This document shows positions 1 through 7,915 of a stretch of 64,000 nucleotides of DNA, in pieces. Numbering within the stretch: the stretch's first letter is position 1; each line of letters opens with the position of its first letter. The stretch spans positions 24,286-88,285 of the forward strand of contig JBFWUT010000007.1 of assembly GCA_050247135.1 (NCBI GenBank), read 5' to 3'. The position numbers and the translations under genes are program-made. Source of the DNA: Berkiella sp050247135. Its GTDB lineage: Bacteria; Pseudomonadota; Gammaproteobacteria; Berkiellales; Berkiellaceae. The notes under the pieces are model-generated. The model was not told the origin of the DNA. It ran no database searches and was given only the letters and a program-made list of their open reading frames with translations.

Positions 1-203
1 AAACAAAAGCCAATCACGCCAACGGTTTCATTCCCCACCACAAAGCCGTGCCAGTCACCTTGGTCGCTAAATAAATCATGATGCATTTTTTCAGGCGTGA
101 GTTTGAGACGGTCTTTGATTTTTTCATTAAGGGCTAATTCGATTAATAGTGAATATACTCTATCAACATCGGTGGGTAATATTTCGCGGATAGTAAACTG
201 CAT
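1..203 (-). CDS. GNAT-family N-acetyltransferase (partial, N-terminus only)
   Basis: The gene reads leftward and runs off the left edge, so only about 67 N-terminal residues are visible. The start ATG at 203 is preceded by a GAGG ribosome site. The protein begins MQFTIREILPTDVDRVYSLL, the usual beta1-alpha1 opening of GNAT enzymes, and continues to a strand resembling VVGNETVGVIGFCF, matching the beta2-beta3 hairpin that leads to the acetyl-CoA site. GNAT enzymes move an acetyl group from acetyl-CoA to an amine. The opening resembles spermidine/diamine acetyltransferases, but the substrate cannot be told because the acetyl-CoA loop lies outside the window. Confidence 0.8.
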   Translation of the reverse strand, partial: MQFTIREILPTDVDRVYSLLIELALNEKIKDRLKLTPEKMHHDLFSDQGDWHGFVVGNETVGVIGFC

Positions 204-328
204 ACAAACCTCATAAAGTGACTGTCGTTTAGCTTAACATAACAAGCTATTCGTGTAATAGCGCCACTACTAAGTCATCCATATCATATACTGTAAAAAT
301 GGTATTGAAGCCTACAAATGGTGTAGAT

Positions 329-1108
329 ATGGCAAATCAAGGTCCGCAAACACTAGAACAGCAATTGAATGCTCTGAAGCAAGAACTACATCACTTAAAA
401 ATGAGACAAAGAACAGGTCCAGGAAGAGATTTATTTCTCAATGCGCTGGAAGGACAAATAAGTGAATTGTTGGTAAGCGGTGCCGATGTGGGACTCACAA
501 TGAGCAAAGCGTCGGAAGAAATATTAACGATGATGTATGTAGCAAAACAATTTCAAGTTAATGTAAATGACGAAGTTGCAAGACCTGACGGTTACTTTAA
601 CCACTATGGTACGCAGCCCATTGAAGTCAACTTGGGTCTTCATCAAGCGACTTGGATTGGAGAATTGCTGTTAAGATCACAGTTTAATATTGAAATGGAA
701 GAAGGAAGAGACGCGCTAATTATACCCGATGATCCAGTGAGTGTCGCCAGGATGGAGGAATTTAAAAAGTATCTACGTATCAGCAGTTTCCTTGAAAAAA
801 ACGCTTATGCCGGTTGGATTGAAAAAGCTTATAATGATTTTAGTGGCAAGCCTGCCGATAAAAAATCAAAGTTTCATAAAAAAGAAATAACGGAAATAGC
901 AGAAGTGATTGTAGGCTTGTTACAGGATAACAACCTCACGCTAAAAGAAAAAGCGGAACTTGCACAACAACAATTTGCTAATGTGAGTCAAAATCCAAAA
1001 AGTTTATCCAAATTCCATCAGTTTTGTGCCCATCAAGCAGAAACAGTACAGGATATGATCAATCAGCTACAACCAGCAGAGCCCCCAAGAAGCAGACCGG
1101 GTCGTTAA
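329..1108 (+). CDS. Hypothetical protein with N-terminal coiled coil
   Basis: I do not recognise this family. The first 30 residues or so (QTLEQQLNALKQELHHLKMR) have a heptad pattern typical of a short coiled coil; the rest is charged and mostly helical, with no signal peptide or membrane segment, so a soluble cytoplasmic or exported protein of about 259 residues is likely. The ATG at 329 (MANQGPQ) is preferred over the in-frame ATG at 299. It has a weak GGTG upstream, and a TATACT -10-like box at about 287 would place transcription start almost on the 299 codon. A strong terminator follows at 1136, so the gene is probably a single unit. Confidence 0.65.
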   Translation: MANQGPQTLEQQLNALKQELHHLKMRQRTGPGRDLFLNALEGQISELLVSGADVGLTMSKASEEILTMMYVAKQFQVNVNDEVARPDGYFNHYGTQPIEVNLGLHQATWIGELLLRSQFNIEMEEGRDALIIPDDPVSVARMEEFKKYLRISSFLEKNAYAGWIEKAYNDFSGKPADKKSKFHKKEITEIAEVIVGLLQDNNLTLKEKAELAQQQFANVSQNPKSLSKFHQFCAHQAETVQDMINQLQPAEPPRSRPGR

Positions 1109-1135
1109 CCGCATTTCATTTCCCTAATCTAATTT

Positions 1136-1174
1136 GATAGCACTGATCTATTCAGTGTTATCTTTTTGTTGTTT
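1136..1174 (+). terminator. Rho-independent terminator
   Basis: An 11-bp stem (GATAGCACTGA / TCAGTGTTATC with G-T pairs) with a 5-nt loop is followed directly by TTTTTGTTGTTT. It ends transcription of the hypothetical gene at 329-1108 and separates it from the aldo/keto reductase. Confidence 0.85.
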
Positions 1175-1218
1175 AATAATGCTCAAAAATGGCAAGATGT
1201 TAAGTTAGGGAGTTAATC

Positions 1219-2205
1219 ATGATTACAAAAAGAAAATTAGGGTCTCAAGGATTAGAAGTCTCTGCATTAGGCTTGGGCTGCATGGGCATGAGCCAATCTT
1301 ATGGTGTGCCCGATGATGTTGAATCGATCAAAACGCTCCATAAAGCCATTGAGCTTGGCATCAATTTTTTCGATACCGCCGAAGTCTATGGGCCGTATAC
1401 CAACGAAGAGCTGTTAGGTCAGGCCTTAAAAGGACAACGTGACAACGTTATTATTGCTACCAAATTTGGCTTTGATATTCAAGGCGGCAAGATGGTGGGG
1501 TTAAATAGCCGCCCTGAACATATTAAACAAGCTGTCGAAGGTTCTCTCAAACGTTTAAAAACGGATTATATCGATTTACTTTATCAACACCGCGTTGATA
1601 AAACTGTACCCATTGAAGAAGTGGTGGGTGCCATGAGTGATTTGGTTAAAGCCGGCAAAGTGCGCTTCTTGGGGCTTTCTGAAGCAGGGGAAAAAAACCT
1701 CCGTAAAGCCCATGCAACGCATCCCATTAGTGCATTACAAAGTGAATACTCGTTATGGGAGCGTGGTATCGAAGAAAAAATGCTACCTTTGCTACGAGAG
1801 CTTGATATCGGCTTAGTTCCCTTTTCGCCGTTAGGTCGAGGCTTTTTAACAGGGCAGGCAAAGCGTGCTGAAGAATATACCGGCAATGATTATCGTAAAA
1901 TGGATCCCCGTTACCAAGGTCATAATTTTGATGCTAATCAAAAAGCCGTTGCCGTGATTGAACAGATAGCGAAACGTAAAAATGCTACCGCAGCGCAAAT
2001 TGCCCTAGCCTGGGTGTTAGCTCAAGGGACGGATATTGTGCCCATTCCTGGAACCAAGCGTCAAAAATATCTCAGCGAGAACCTGGATGCGCTGACCATT
2101 ATTTTAACTGAGCAGGATCAAGATGAATTGACAGAGGTATTCGTGTTTGGCAACACAGCGGGTCAGCGCTATGGCGAACAACAGATGGCTTATGTTGATA
2201 AGTAA
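1219..2205 (+). CDS. Aldo/keto reductase
   Basis: A 328-residue NADPH-dependent aldo/keto reductase, close to the usual family length, folding as a TIM barrel and reducing aldehydes or ketones in the cytoplasm. The catalytic tetrad is intact: D52 and Y57 in FFDTAEVYG, K82 in IIATKFGF, and H123 in LLYQHRVD. The opening KRKLGSQGLEVSALGLGCMG is the typical first strand of the YakC/AKR13-like branch, and IPGTKR near residue 275 is the usual cofactor phosphate contact. The start ATG follows a GGGAG ribosome site. Physiological substrate unknown. It stands alone between a terminator upstream and a convergent gene downstream. Confidence 0.95.
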   Translation: MITKRKLGSQGLEVSALGLGCMGMSQSYGVPDDVESIKTLHKAIELGINFFDTAEVYGPYTNEELLGQALKGQRDNVIIATKFGFDIQGGKMVGLNSRPEHIKQAVEGSLKRLKTDYIDLLYQHRVDKTVPIEEVVGAMSDLVKAGKVRFLGLSEAGEKNLRKAHATHPISALQSEYSLWERGIEEKMLPLLRELDIGLVPFSPLGRGFLTGQAKRAEEYTGNDYRKMDPRYQGHNFDANQKAVAVIEQIAKRKNATAAQIALAWVLAQGTDIVPIPGTKRQKYLSENLDALTIILTEQDQDELTEVFVFGNTAGQRYGEQQMAYVDK

Positions 2206-2212
2206 TTGATAA

Positions 2213-3382
2213 CTACAGACGGTGTCGTTGATCAAATGCCGCAAAGCCCGCTAAAGGCTCATCGAAATTTTTACTCAGGGCCATGACCTTAAACAACTCA
2301 CCCATTTCATGTGGGTGAGTGAGTTTTTGGATCTGCTGGGAGAATGCTAAGCGTTGCGTATCACTCGTGGTATTTTCAGCAAGGCCAGTGATCCCATTGT
2401 TAATTAAAAAAGCGCCTTGGTTAGTAAAGCCTGCCAGTTCTAAACCATGGTTTATTCCCGCTAGCGCTAGCGCCGTAAAATCCACATGGGAGGTAATATC
2501 TTGCATACCAATATATTGCAAGGGATCAGAATGGGCGTGATGACGGTAATGGCACATTAACGTGCCCATATGGCGTGAGGGATGATAATATTCATGACTT
2601 GGAAAACCATAATCGATAAATAACATCACGCCTTTTTCTAAACAAGCGCTTAAACTGGCAATAAAGGCATTCAGCGATAAATGTATTTCTGAAGTATAAC
2701 CTTTTGCTAAAGGGATCTCTAAACGATCTTGTAAGTCTTTAATCGCCTTTTCTAAACCCGTGGTAATGGGTTTGGCATAAGTGAGAGTAAGCTGTTGATG
2801 GTTAAGCTCAACCAACCCTTCTAATATTTTATGCTGTTCACTGATTTTGAATAAATGACAAGGCAGGGCATCAATGACTTCATTAGCCAGAATAATCCCT
2901 GTGAAAGGCGTTTGGGGCAGTCTGTCTAGCCAGACAAAACGAGCGAAATGGGCTTGGCAGTGTTCTTGTAAAAATTCATATTGTCGCGCTTTTAAATCAG
3001 CGCTGACTTCTAAAATGTAATACTGTTCTGGCAAAGCCTGCTGTGTAGCTAGGTGGTGCATGATATCACAAGCCATGCGTCCGGTTCCGGCGCCGAGTTC
3101 CATAATGCAACCACCACGGCCAAGAAGCTTGATGATTTGCTGACATTGATTTGCCAGTGTTTGAGAATACAAAGCGGAGATCATCGGCGCGGTAACAAAA
3201 TCACCGGCTTCGCCTATTTTCGCAAGTCCTGCGCTATAGTAACCCGTCCCAGGTTGATACAAGGCCATTCTCATAAAATCTGCGAAGGGTATTTTGCCGC
3301 CTTGTCGCTGGCAAGCTTGTTCCATTTGTGCTAATAAAGTCTGTTGTAAAGCTTGCGCGTCACATGAGGGCAAAGGTAACAT
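2213..3382 (-). CDS. MidA/NDUFAF7-type SAM-dependent methyltransferase
   Basis: A 389-residue class I methyltransferase of the DUF185 (MidA, NDUFAF7) family; mitochondrial members methylate an arginine of a complex I subunit, while the bacterial target is not settled. Family marks are the N-terminal FADFMRMALYQPGTGYYS block, then GDFVTAPMISALYSQTLA, the SAM-binding glycine loop MELGAGTGRMACDIM at about residue 94, IILANEVIDALPCHLF near 165, and the later LFIDYGFPSHEYYHPSR. Its ATG overlaps the stop codon of folB by one base, so the two genes are very likely co-transcribed and translationally coupled. Confidence 0.9.
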   Translation of the reverse strand: MLPLPSCDAQALQQTLLAQMEQACQRQGGKIPFADFMRMALYQPGTGYYSAGLAKIGEAGDFVTAPMISALYSQTLANQCQQIIKLLGRGGCIMELGAGTGRMACDIMHHLATQQALPEQYYILEVSADLKARQYEFLQEHCQAHFARFVWLDRLPQTPFTGIILANEVIDALPCHLFKISEQHKILEGLVELNHQQLTLTYAKPITTGLEKAIKDLQDRLEIPLAKGYTSEIHLSLNAFIASLSACLEKGVMLFIDYGFPSHEYYHPSRHMGTLMCHYRHHAHSDPLQYIGMQDITSHVDFTALALAGINHGLELAGFTNQGAFLINNGITGLAENTTSDTQRLAFSQQIQKLTHPHEMGELFKVMALSKNFDEPLAGFAAFDQRHRL

Positions 3383-3732
3383 TAGCGGCTTCTCGTGATA
3401 CTAATGATGACATCTTTGGCATCTTTCAGTGCACCAGGTTTATGTAGTGCTAAGCGGATCTCTTTGGTAGGAAAGCGCTCTAATAAGATAGTTGCTAATT
3501 TATCAGCAAAAGTTTCAATGAGTTTGCAACCGTGGATTTTGGCAAAGGCAAAAATCTCATTCACGATCTGCTCATAGTCGATAGCTTGTGAAATCGTATC
3601 CGTTTGCGCAATGGCTTTGGCATCCGTTTGGAAGGTCACATCGATTCTCAATGTCTGTGGGACCTGCTGTTCCCAAGAATGTATGCCAATCAGGGTGTGT
3701 ATTTTGATATCGGTTAGTGTAATCGAATCCAT
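3382..3732 (-). CDS. folB: Dihydroneopterin aldolase
   Basis: FolB converts 7,8-dihydroneopterin to 6-hydroxymethyl-dihydropterin and glycolaldehyde in folate synthesis, acting as a cytoplasmic octamer. The start at 3732 (MDSITLTDIKIHTLIGIHSW) is chosen because it gives 116 residues, the normal family length; a start further upstream at 3789 would add 19 residues with no family match. Conserved marks are the IGIHSWEQQ turn, the substrate-binding ETFADKLATILL segment with the catalytic-region glutamate, and the HKPGALKDAKDV loop. It is upstream of, and overlaps by one base, the MidA-type methyltransferase gene, and it diverges from plsY. Confidence 0.93.
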   Translation of the reverse strand: MDSITLTDIKIHTLIGIHSWEQQVPQTLRIDVTFQTDAKAIAQTDTISQAIDYEQIVNEIFAFAKIHGCKLIETFADKLATILLERFPTKEIRLALHKPGALKDAKDVIISITRSR

Positions 3733-3882
3733 AGCTTGGATGTCTCTCATGACAAGATAGAGGCGGATAGTATCGCAAAATAGCCTCATTCACAAAAATA
3801 ATGCCAACTAACTCATGTTGAGCATAGCATTCTCTGTGAAACCCTTTTACAATGGCCACCTGATCACTCATCAAGGTTAACT

Positions 3883-4479
3883 ATGCAAATCCTTATTTTG
3901 ATCGTTGGCGTTGTTGGCGCTTATTTAATCGGTTCTATTTCAAGCGCTATTTTAATTTGCAAAATGTTACGTTTACCCGATCCTCGCCAGGGTGGTTCAG
4001 GTAACCCGGGTGCGACCAACGTTTTGCGTTTAGGAGGAAAGCTTCCCGCTGCCATGGTGTTGCTGTGTGATGTTGTCAAAGGGATGTTGCCAGTGTATCT
4101 GGTTAAATTATTCACTGCAGATCCCTGGATAATCAGTGCGGTTTTGTTAGCGGCGGTATTGGGCCATATTTATCCTTTGTTCTTTCAATTTAAGGGCGGT
4201 AAAGGGGTGGCAACCGCACTGGGTGGTTTGTTGGGTTTATCCCCCACACTCGGTGGCATTTTTATCTTCACTTGGCTTGGCGTGTTTTCATTAACCCGTT
4301 ACTCGTCACTCTCGGCTTTGGTTGCTATTACTGTGGTTCCATTATTTGCTTGGGGATTTTTAGACAGGCGTTATGCATTCATGTTAGTGATATTAACGCT
4401 GTTAACCTTGTGGCGGCACCAAACTAATATTGTGCGGTTACTGCGTGGCGAAGAAAGTAAATTTAGTAGCAAAAAATAG
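3883..4479 (+). CDS. plsY: Acyl-phosphate:glycerol-3-phosphate acyltransferase
   Basis: PlsY is an inner-membrane enzyme that transfers an acyl group from acyl-phosphate to glycerol-3-phosphate, the first step of phospholipid synthesis. The 198-residue length is normal. Visible are five hydrophobic helices and the signature loops: GGSGNPGATNVLRLGGK at about residue 37 and FQFKGGKGVATALG at about 105, which bind the phosphates, and a third C-terminal loop containing WRHQTNIVRLLRGEE. An AAGG site lies upstream of the ATG. The gene diverges from folB, a neighbour arrangement common in gammaproteobacteria. Confidence 0.95.
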   Translation: MQILILIVGVVGAYLIGSISSAILICKMLRLPDPRQGGSGNPGATNVLRLGGKLPAAMVLLCDVVKGMLPVYLVKLFTADPWIISAVLLAAVLGHIYPLFFQFKGGKGVATALGGLLGLSPTLGGIFIFTWLGVFSLTRYSSLSALVAITVVPLFAWGFLDRRYAFMLVILTLLTLWRHQTNIVRLLRGEESKFSSKK

Positions 4480-4492
4480 CTGTACTCAAGTC

Positions 4493-6394
4493 TTATTGAG
4501 GTTTACTTTTTCTTAAATTACTCAAATCATCTGCTTCAAGGCTGAGTTTGTTAATTTCATTGCCTAGCATGGTGATGCCTTGACTTGGCAACCATGCTTT
4601 ATTCGGTGCAAGTTCTGGTGGGATCTCTGTTAAGTATTGTTGTTGTATGGCTTTGATAACGCCTAATCCTTGAACGTCGTCCGTTACATTGGATGCTTGG
4701 GCTATAAACAGTTGACAAGCTTCTATCGTTTTCATCTTATTCAATTTCAAATAAATGTTGATCAATACCGCGCAGAGTTCGCGCAAGTGCTCGTCACAGA
4801 GCCAGACAGGTCGTGTTTTTCCAACATGGTCATAAAACTTAAAAAGGTTGCTTTTGGCGTCATCAAGCAGTGCTTCATACCCTTTAGCCAATAAGGTCGG
4901 AGTGAGGGTCGAACTTTCATCTAGCAAGCGCTTAATGCCTTGTTGATAGGTTTTTTTATCTTTAGTGGATAAATAAATTTTAGCTAACAGTAAGGTGTTG
5001 GGTCCATAAGCAGAACATTCTTTGCGTTGATAGTATTGTAAGTAATCTTTAAGGTAAGCGATTTGATCATCACAGCTCCAAGCGCGATAACAGGCTTTGG
5101 CCACGAGTTTAGCAGTTGACCGCGCATGCGCTTCATTTTGATCTCTCATTAAAGCGGCCTCATAAACCCGAAAATAAAAAGTCGCAAAGATCATCATTTT
5201 GGCACAAGATGACCATGCGCAGTTACCTGAAAACTGTGGGGTGAAAGAAACGGTGTCTAGTGGCTCAGTAGAAATTAACAACTTATTCTTTAGAAGAGTT
5301 AATAGTTCTTCATAAGATATCTGCCGATTTTCATCAGGGAGAGTGAAAGGTTTAATAGCTTCATCAAGTGTAACAGAAAGGTTTTCTGCCATACGAAAAA
5401 TGCGAACGCCGTGATGAGGCAGATTACCGCGATCGGCAACCAAACATAAACCTAGAAAGTGCGCAACGGTTACAACATGAGGTTCTTTGGCTTGAATATG
5501 AACGGGAAAATAGCGTGCGTCGCTTGACGTTTCACCGATATGGGCGATATCCTCTGAGACCTTTTCTAAGAGGCTGTCAGGAAGATTGTTTTCACCCAGG
5601 ATGTTTTCGAAAACGTGACGACTCTCTTTAACAAAGCGGCTAAAAGAAGCTTGCATTTCGCTGATCATCGGCCAAATGGTCGAGCCATGATAAGTATAAT
5701 TCAAGGTTTGATTCATCAAAGTCACGTGCGCGTCACCATCAATTTCCATACGGTGAGCCAGCTTTTTGTTGCGCACGATGGCATCCATCGCATAATAAAC
5801 TTGTTGATATTGTTTGCAATCGGTGAGCTCAGGCAAAGGCATTAGTGCCCATAAGTCTTGAGAGCTTGTGATCAACGTCAATTTAGCAAATGGCAGATCT
5901 TTGCCTTCACAGGCGCTTTTAAGCGCTTGAGGTGTTGTCCATCTTAAGGCCGTTTTCAACCCAGCAAAGGCTAAAAGGGCTCTTTGCTGATGCTGCGCTG
6001 AGAGTTGTGGCCTTTGTTGGGACTTTGTACCATCCATGATATAACCCGCATTAAGAATATCACGGAATAAAAATTCCAGTGTGTGAGTGGTGTCGAATTG
6101 CTCTTGTTGCGCATATAAAGCAGGGATCGCTAATAATTCTTCAACGAGTTGCGGCTGGTTAGATAATATCGCCATACTGATGTAATTGAAATCTTTGGCA
6201 GTGAGTGATTGCCTGAATGAAGGTAAGGCAATGATGATGTGAACAATGTCAAGATGTTGATTAACGATGGCTGCTTCTAGCGCAGTTTTAAAATTAAGAC
6301 TGCCATAGGGGATCTGTTGAGCGTCTGTCAAGCCAAGGAAAGTGGTCACCCCAGACAGGTTGCCATTTGTGATATCTGCGTAAAAATCTATCAT
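4493..6394 (-). CDS. Large ankyrin-like protein with a GNCAWSS motif
   Basis: A protein of about 633 residues that I cannot assign to a named family. The N-terminal 100 residues form degenerate helical pairs resembling ankyrin repeats (LEAAIVNQHLDIVHIIIALP; MAILSNQPQLVEELLAIPAL). The centre has a HHGVRIFRM segment and then QFSGNCAWSSCAKMMIFATF at about residue 395, a cysteine at a helix start, as seen in papain-like cysteine enzymes; this is only a resemblance. The C-terminal third is helical repeats. No signal peptide or membrane segment. The ATG at 6394 is preferred to a TTG at 6421. Size and ankyrin-like build would fit a secreted effector. Confidence 0.75.
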   Translation of the reverse strand: MIDFYADITNGNLSGVTTFLGLTDAQQIPYGSLNFKTALEAAIVNQHLDIVHIIIALPSFRQSLTAKDFNYISMAILSNQPQLVEELLAIPALYAQQEQFDTTHTLEFLFRDILNAGYIMDGTKSQQRPQLSAQHQQRALLAFAGLKTALRWTTPQALKSACEGKDLPFAKLTLITSSQDLWALMPLPELTDCKQYQQVYYAMDAIVRNKKLAHRMEIDGDAHVTLMNQTLNYTYHGSTIWPMISEMQASFSRFVKESRHVFENILGENNLPDSLLEKVSEDIAHIGETSSDARYFPVHIQAKEPHVVTVAHFLGLCLVADRGNLPHHGVRIFRMAENLSVTLDEAIKPFTLPDENRQISYEELLTLLKNKLLISTEPLDTVSFTPQFSGNCAWSSCAKMMIFATFYFRVYEAALMRDQNEAHARSTAKLVAKACYRAWSCDDQIAYLKDYLQYYQRKECSAYGPNTLLLAKIYLSTKDKKTYQQGIKRLLDESSTLTPTLLAKGYEALLDDAKSNLFKFYDHVGKTRPVWLCDEHLRELCAVLINIYLKLNKMKTIEACQLFIAQASNVTDDVQGLGVIKAIQQQYLTEIPPELAPNKAWLPSQGITMLGNEINKLSLEADDLSNLRKSKPQ

Positions 6395-6460
6395 GGGCGC
6401 ATGATACCATAATTTTTTCAAAATTTAGCTCTGATTGCGAATAGGTGGAGCTACAATATT

Positions 6461-7915
6461 TCAGGAAAAATCCCAACCGCCGCCCATAGCTTTAATGAGT
6501 CCTACTGCAGCGATAAAGCGTCGATATTCAATATCATTGGTGTTTTTTTCTGCGGTGTACACGGTCACTTCAGCTAATAGGACATCCGTTAAGCCTTTAG
6601 TCCCCGCTTGATACTCATTCATGACAAGCTGTAAAGATTGGCGCGCTGTTTGCAGCGCATTTTGTTGCACTTTGAGTTCTTTTTCTAAAATGCGTAGCGT
6701 AGCGAGATTGTCTTCCACTTCTTGAAAGGCACTTAATACCACTTGGCGATAATTTGCTACAGTCGCATCATAATTGGCCTTGGTTCCTTGCACATTGGCC
6801 CATCTGGCACCGGCATCAAACAACGTTTGTGCTAATTGTGAGCCCAGTGACCATAAACTGGCAGGGCCTGAGAACATCTGTGGGAAGTGGTTGGTGTTCC
6901 ATCCATAATTGCCGCTCAACGTTAACACGGGGAAGTAAGCGGCAATGGCGACACCGATTTGTGCATTCGCCTCGGCCACCAACCTTTCAGCTTGTGCAAT
7001 ATCGGGTCTTCTTTCCAATAAGGTCGATGGCACTTCCACTGGAATAGAGGGCACCTCATTGCGGTCATCACAAGGTGGCAAAGAAAAATGTGCTGGAGGC
7101 ATACCAATCAGCACCGCAATCGCATGCTCATACACAGCGCGATTGATGCGATTATCAATAGCTGCCACCTCGGCTTGCTCTAATTGGCTTTGCACTTGCA
7201 AGACATCACCTTTAGAGGCCACGCCGACGTCATAACGATTACGGGTAATTTTGAGCAATTTTTGATAATTATGTAAGGTATTATCTAATACGCGTTGGTC
7301 ACCATCTAAACCCCGTAATTGAAAATAGGTTTGGGCGAGAGTTGCTTGCATTGAGAGTGTGGTGAGAGCTAGTTCAGCGAAACTGGCACTGGCTGCGGCA
7401 CGGTTGGCTTCCACATTGCGCCGCAAACTGCCCCAAAGATCGGGTTCCCAGGTTGCATCAAAAGTAAGGCGATAATTATTGCTGACATTATCACCAAAAT
7501 CAGAATTGCTGCCAGATTCACTATTTAAGTTATTGAAAGTGGACGTTTTGCTGCGCGAGACATCGGCATTACTCGAAACAGTGGGAAAAAATCCGGCACG
7601 TGTTTGGTTCACGAGGGCGAGTGCCTGGCGATACTGCGCTTCGGCTTGCATAATATTTTGATTAGACACCGCCACTTGACAGATAAGCGCATTTAACACG
7701 GGGTCATGAAAAGGGATCCACCAACTGCCACGAACAGCATCATCTTCTGGCTGTGCCATTTTCCAGCCTTTGGGTGGGCTTATTTGAGCCACAGAGGGTG
7801 TCGCTTCTTTAAAGGCAACGGGTACCTCGACATGAGGCTTAACATAATCGGGGCCCACGGTGCACCCACAAATAACAAGAAACAATCCCAGTAATGTGTG
7901 TGAAGGTTTTTTCAT
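6461..7915 (-). CDS. RND efflux outer-membrane lipoprotein (OprM/NodT type)
   Basis: The outer-membrane channel of the adjacent efflux system, a TolC-fold trimer that carries drugs or metabolites across the outer membrane. The start at 7915 gives a lipoprotein signal (MKKPSHTLLGLFLVICGC) with the lipidated cysteine followed by TVGPDYVKP, the standard NodT/OprM mature N-terminus. The body shows two repeated OEP domains, with LERRPDIAQAERLVAEANAQ marking the second. The length of about 484 residues is normal. The ATG overlaps the stop of the upstream RND gene by 4 nt (ATGA), making it the last gene of a four-gene operon. Confidence 0.93.
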   Translation of the reverse strand: MKKPSHTLLGLFLVICGCTVGPDYVKPHVEVPVAFKEATPSVAQISPPKGWKMAQPEDDAVRGSWWIPFHDPVLNALICQVAVSNQNIMQAEAQYRQALALVNQTRAGFFPTVSSNADVSRSKTSTFNNLNSESGSNSDFGDNVSNNYRLTFDATWEPDLWGSLRRNVEANRAAASASFAELALTTLSMQATLAQTYFQLRGLDGDQRVLDNTLHNYQKLLKITRNRYDVGVASKGDVLQVQSQLEQAEVAAIDNRINRAVYEHAIAVLIGMPPAHFSLPPCDDRNEVPSIPVEVPSTLLERRPDIAQAERLVAEANAQIGVAIAAYFPVLTLSGNYGWNTNHFPQMFSGPASLWSLGSQLAQTLFDAGARWANVQGTKANYDATVANYRQVVLSAFQEVEDNLATLRILEKELKVQQNALQTARQSLQLVMNEYQAGTKGLTDVLLAEVTVYTAEKNTNDIEYRRFIAAVGLIKAMGGGWDFS

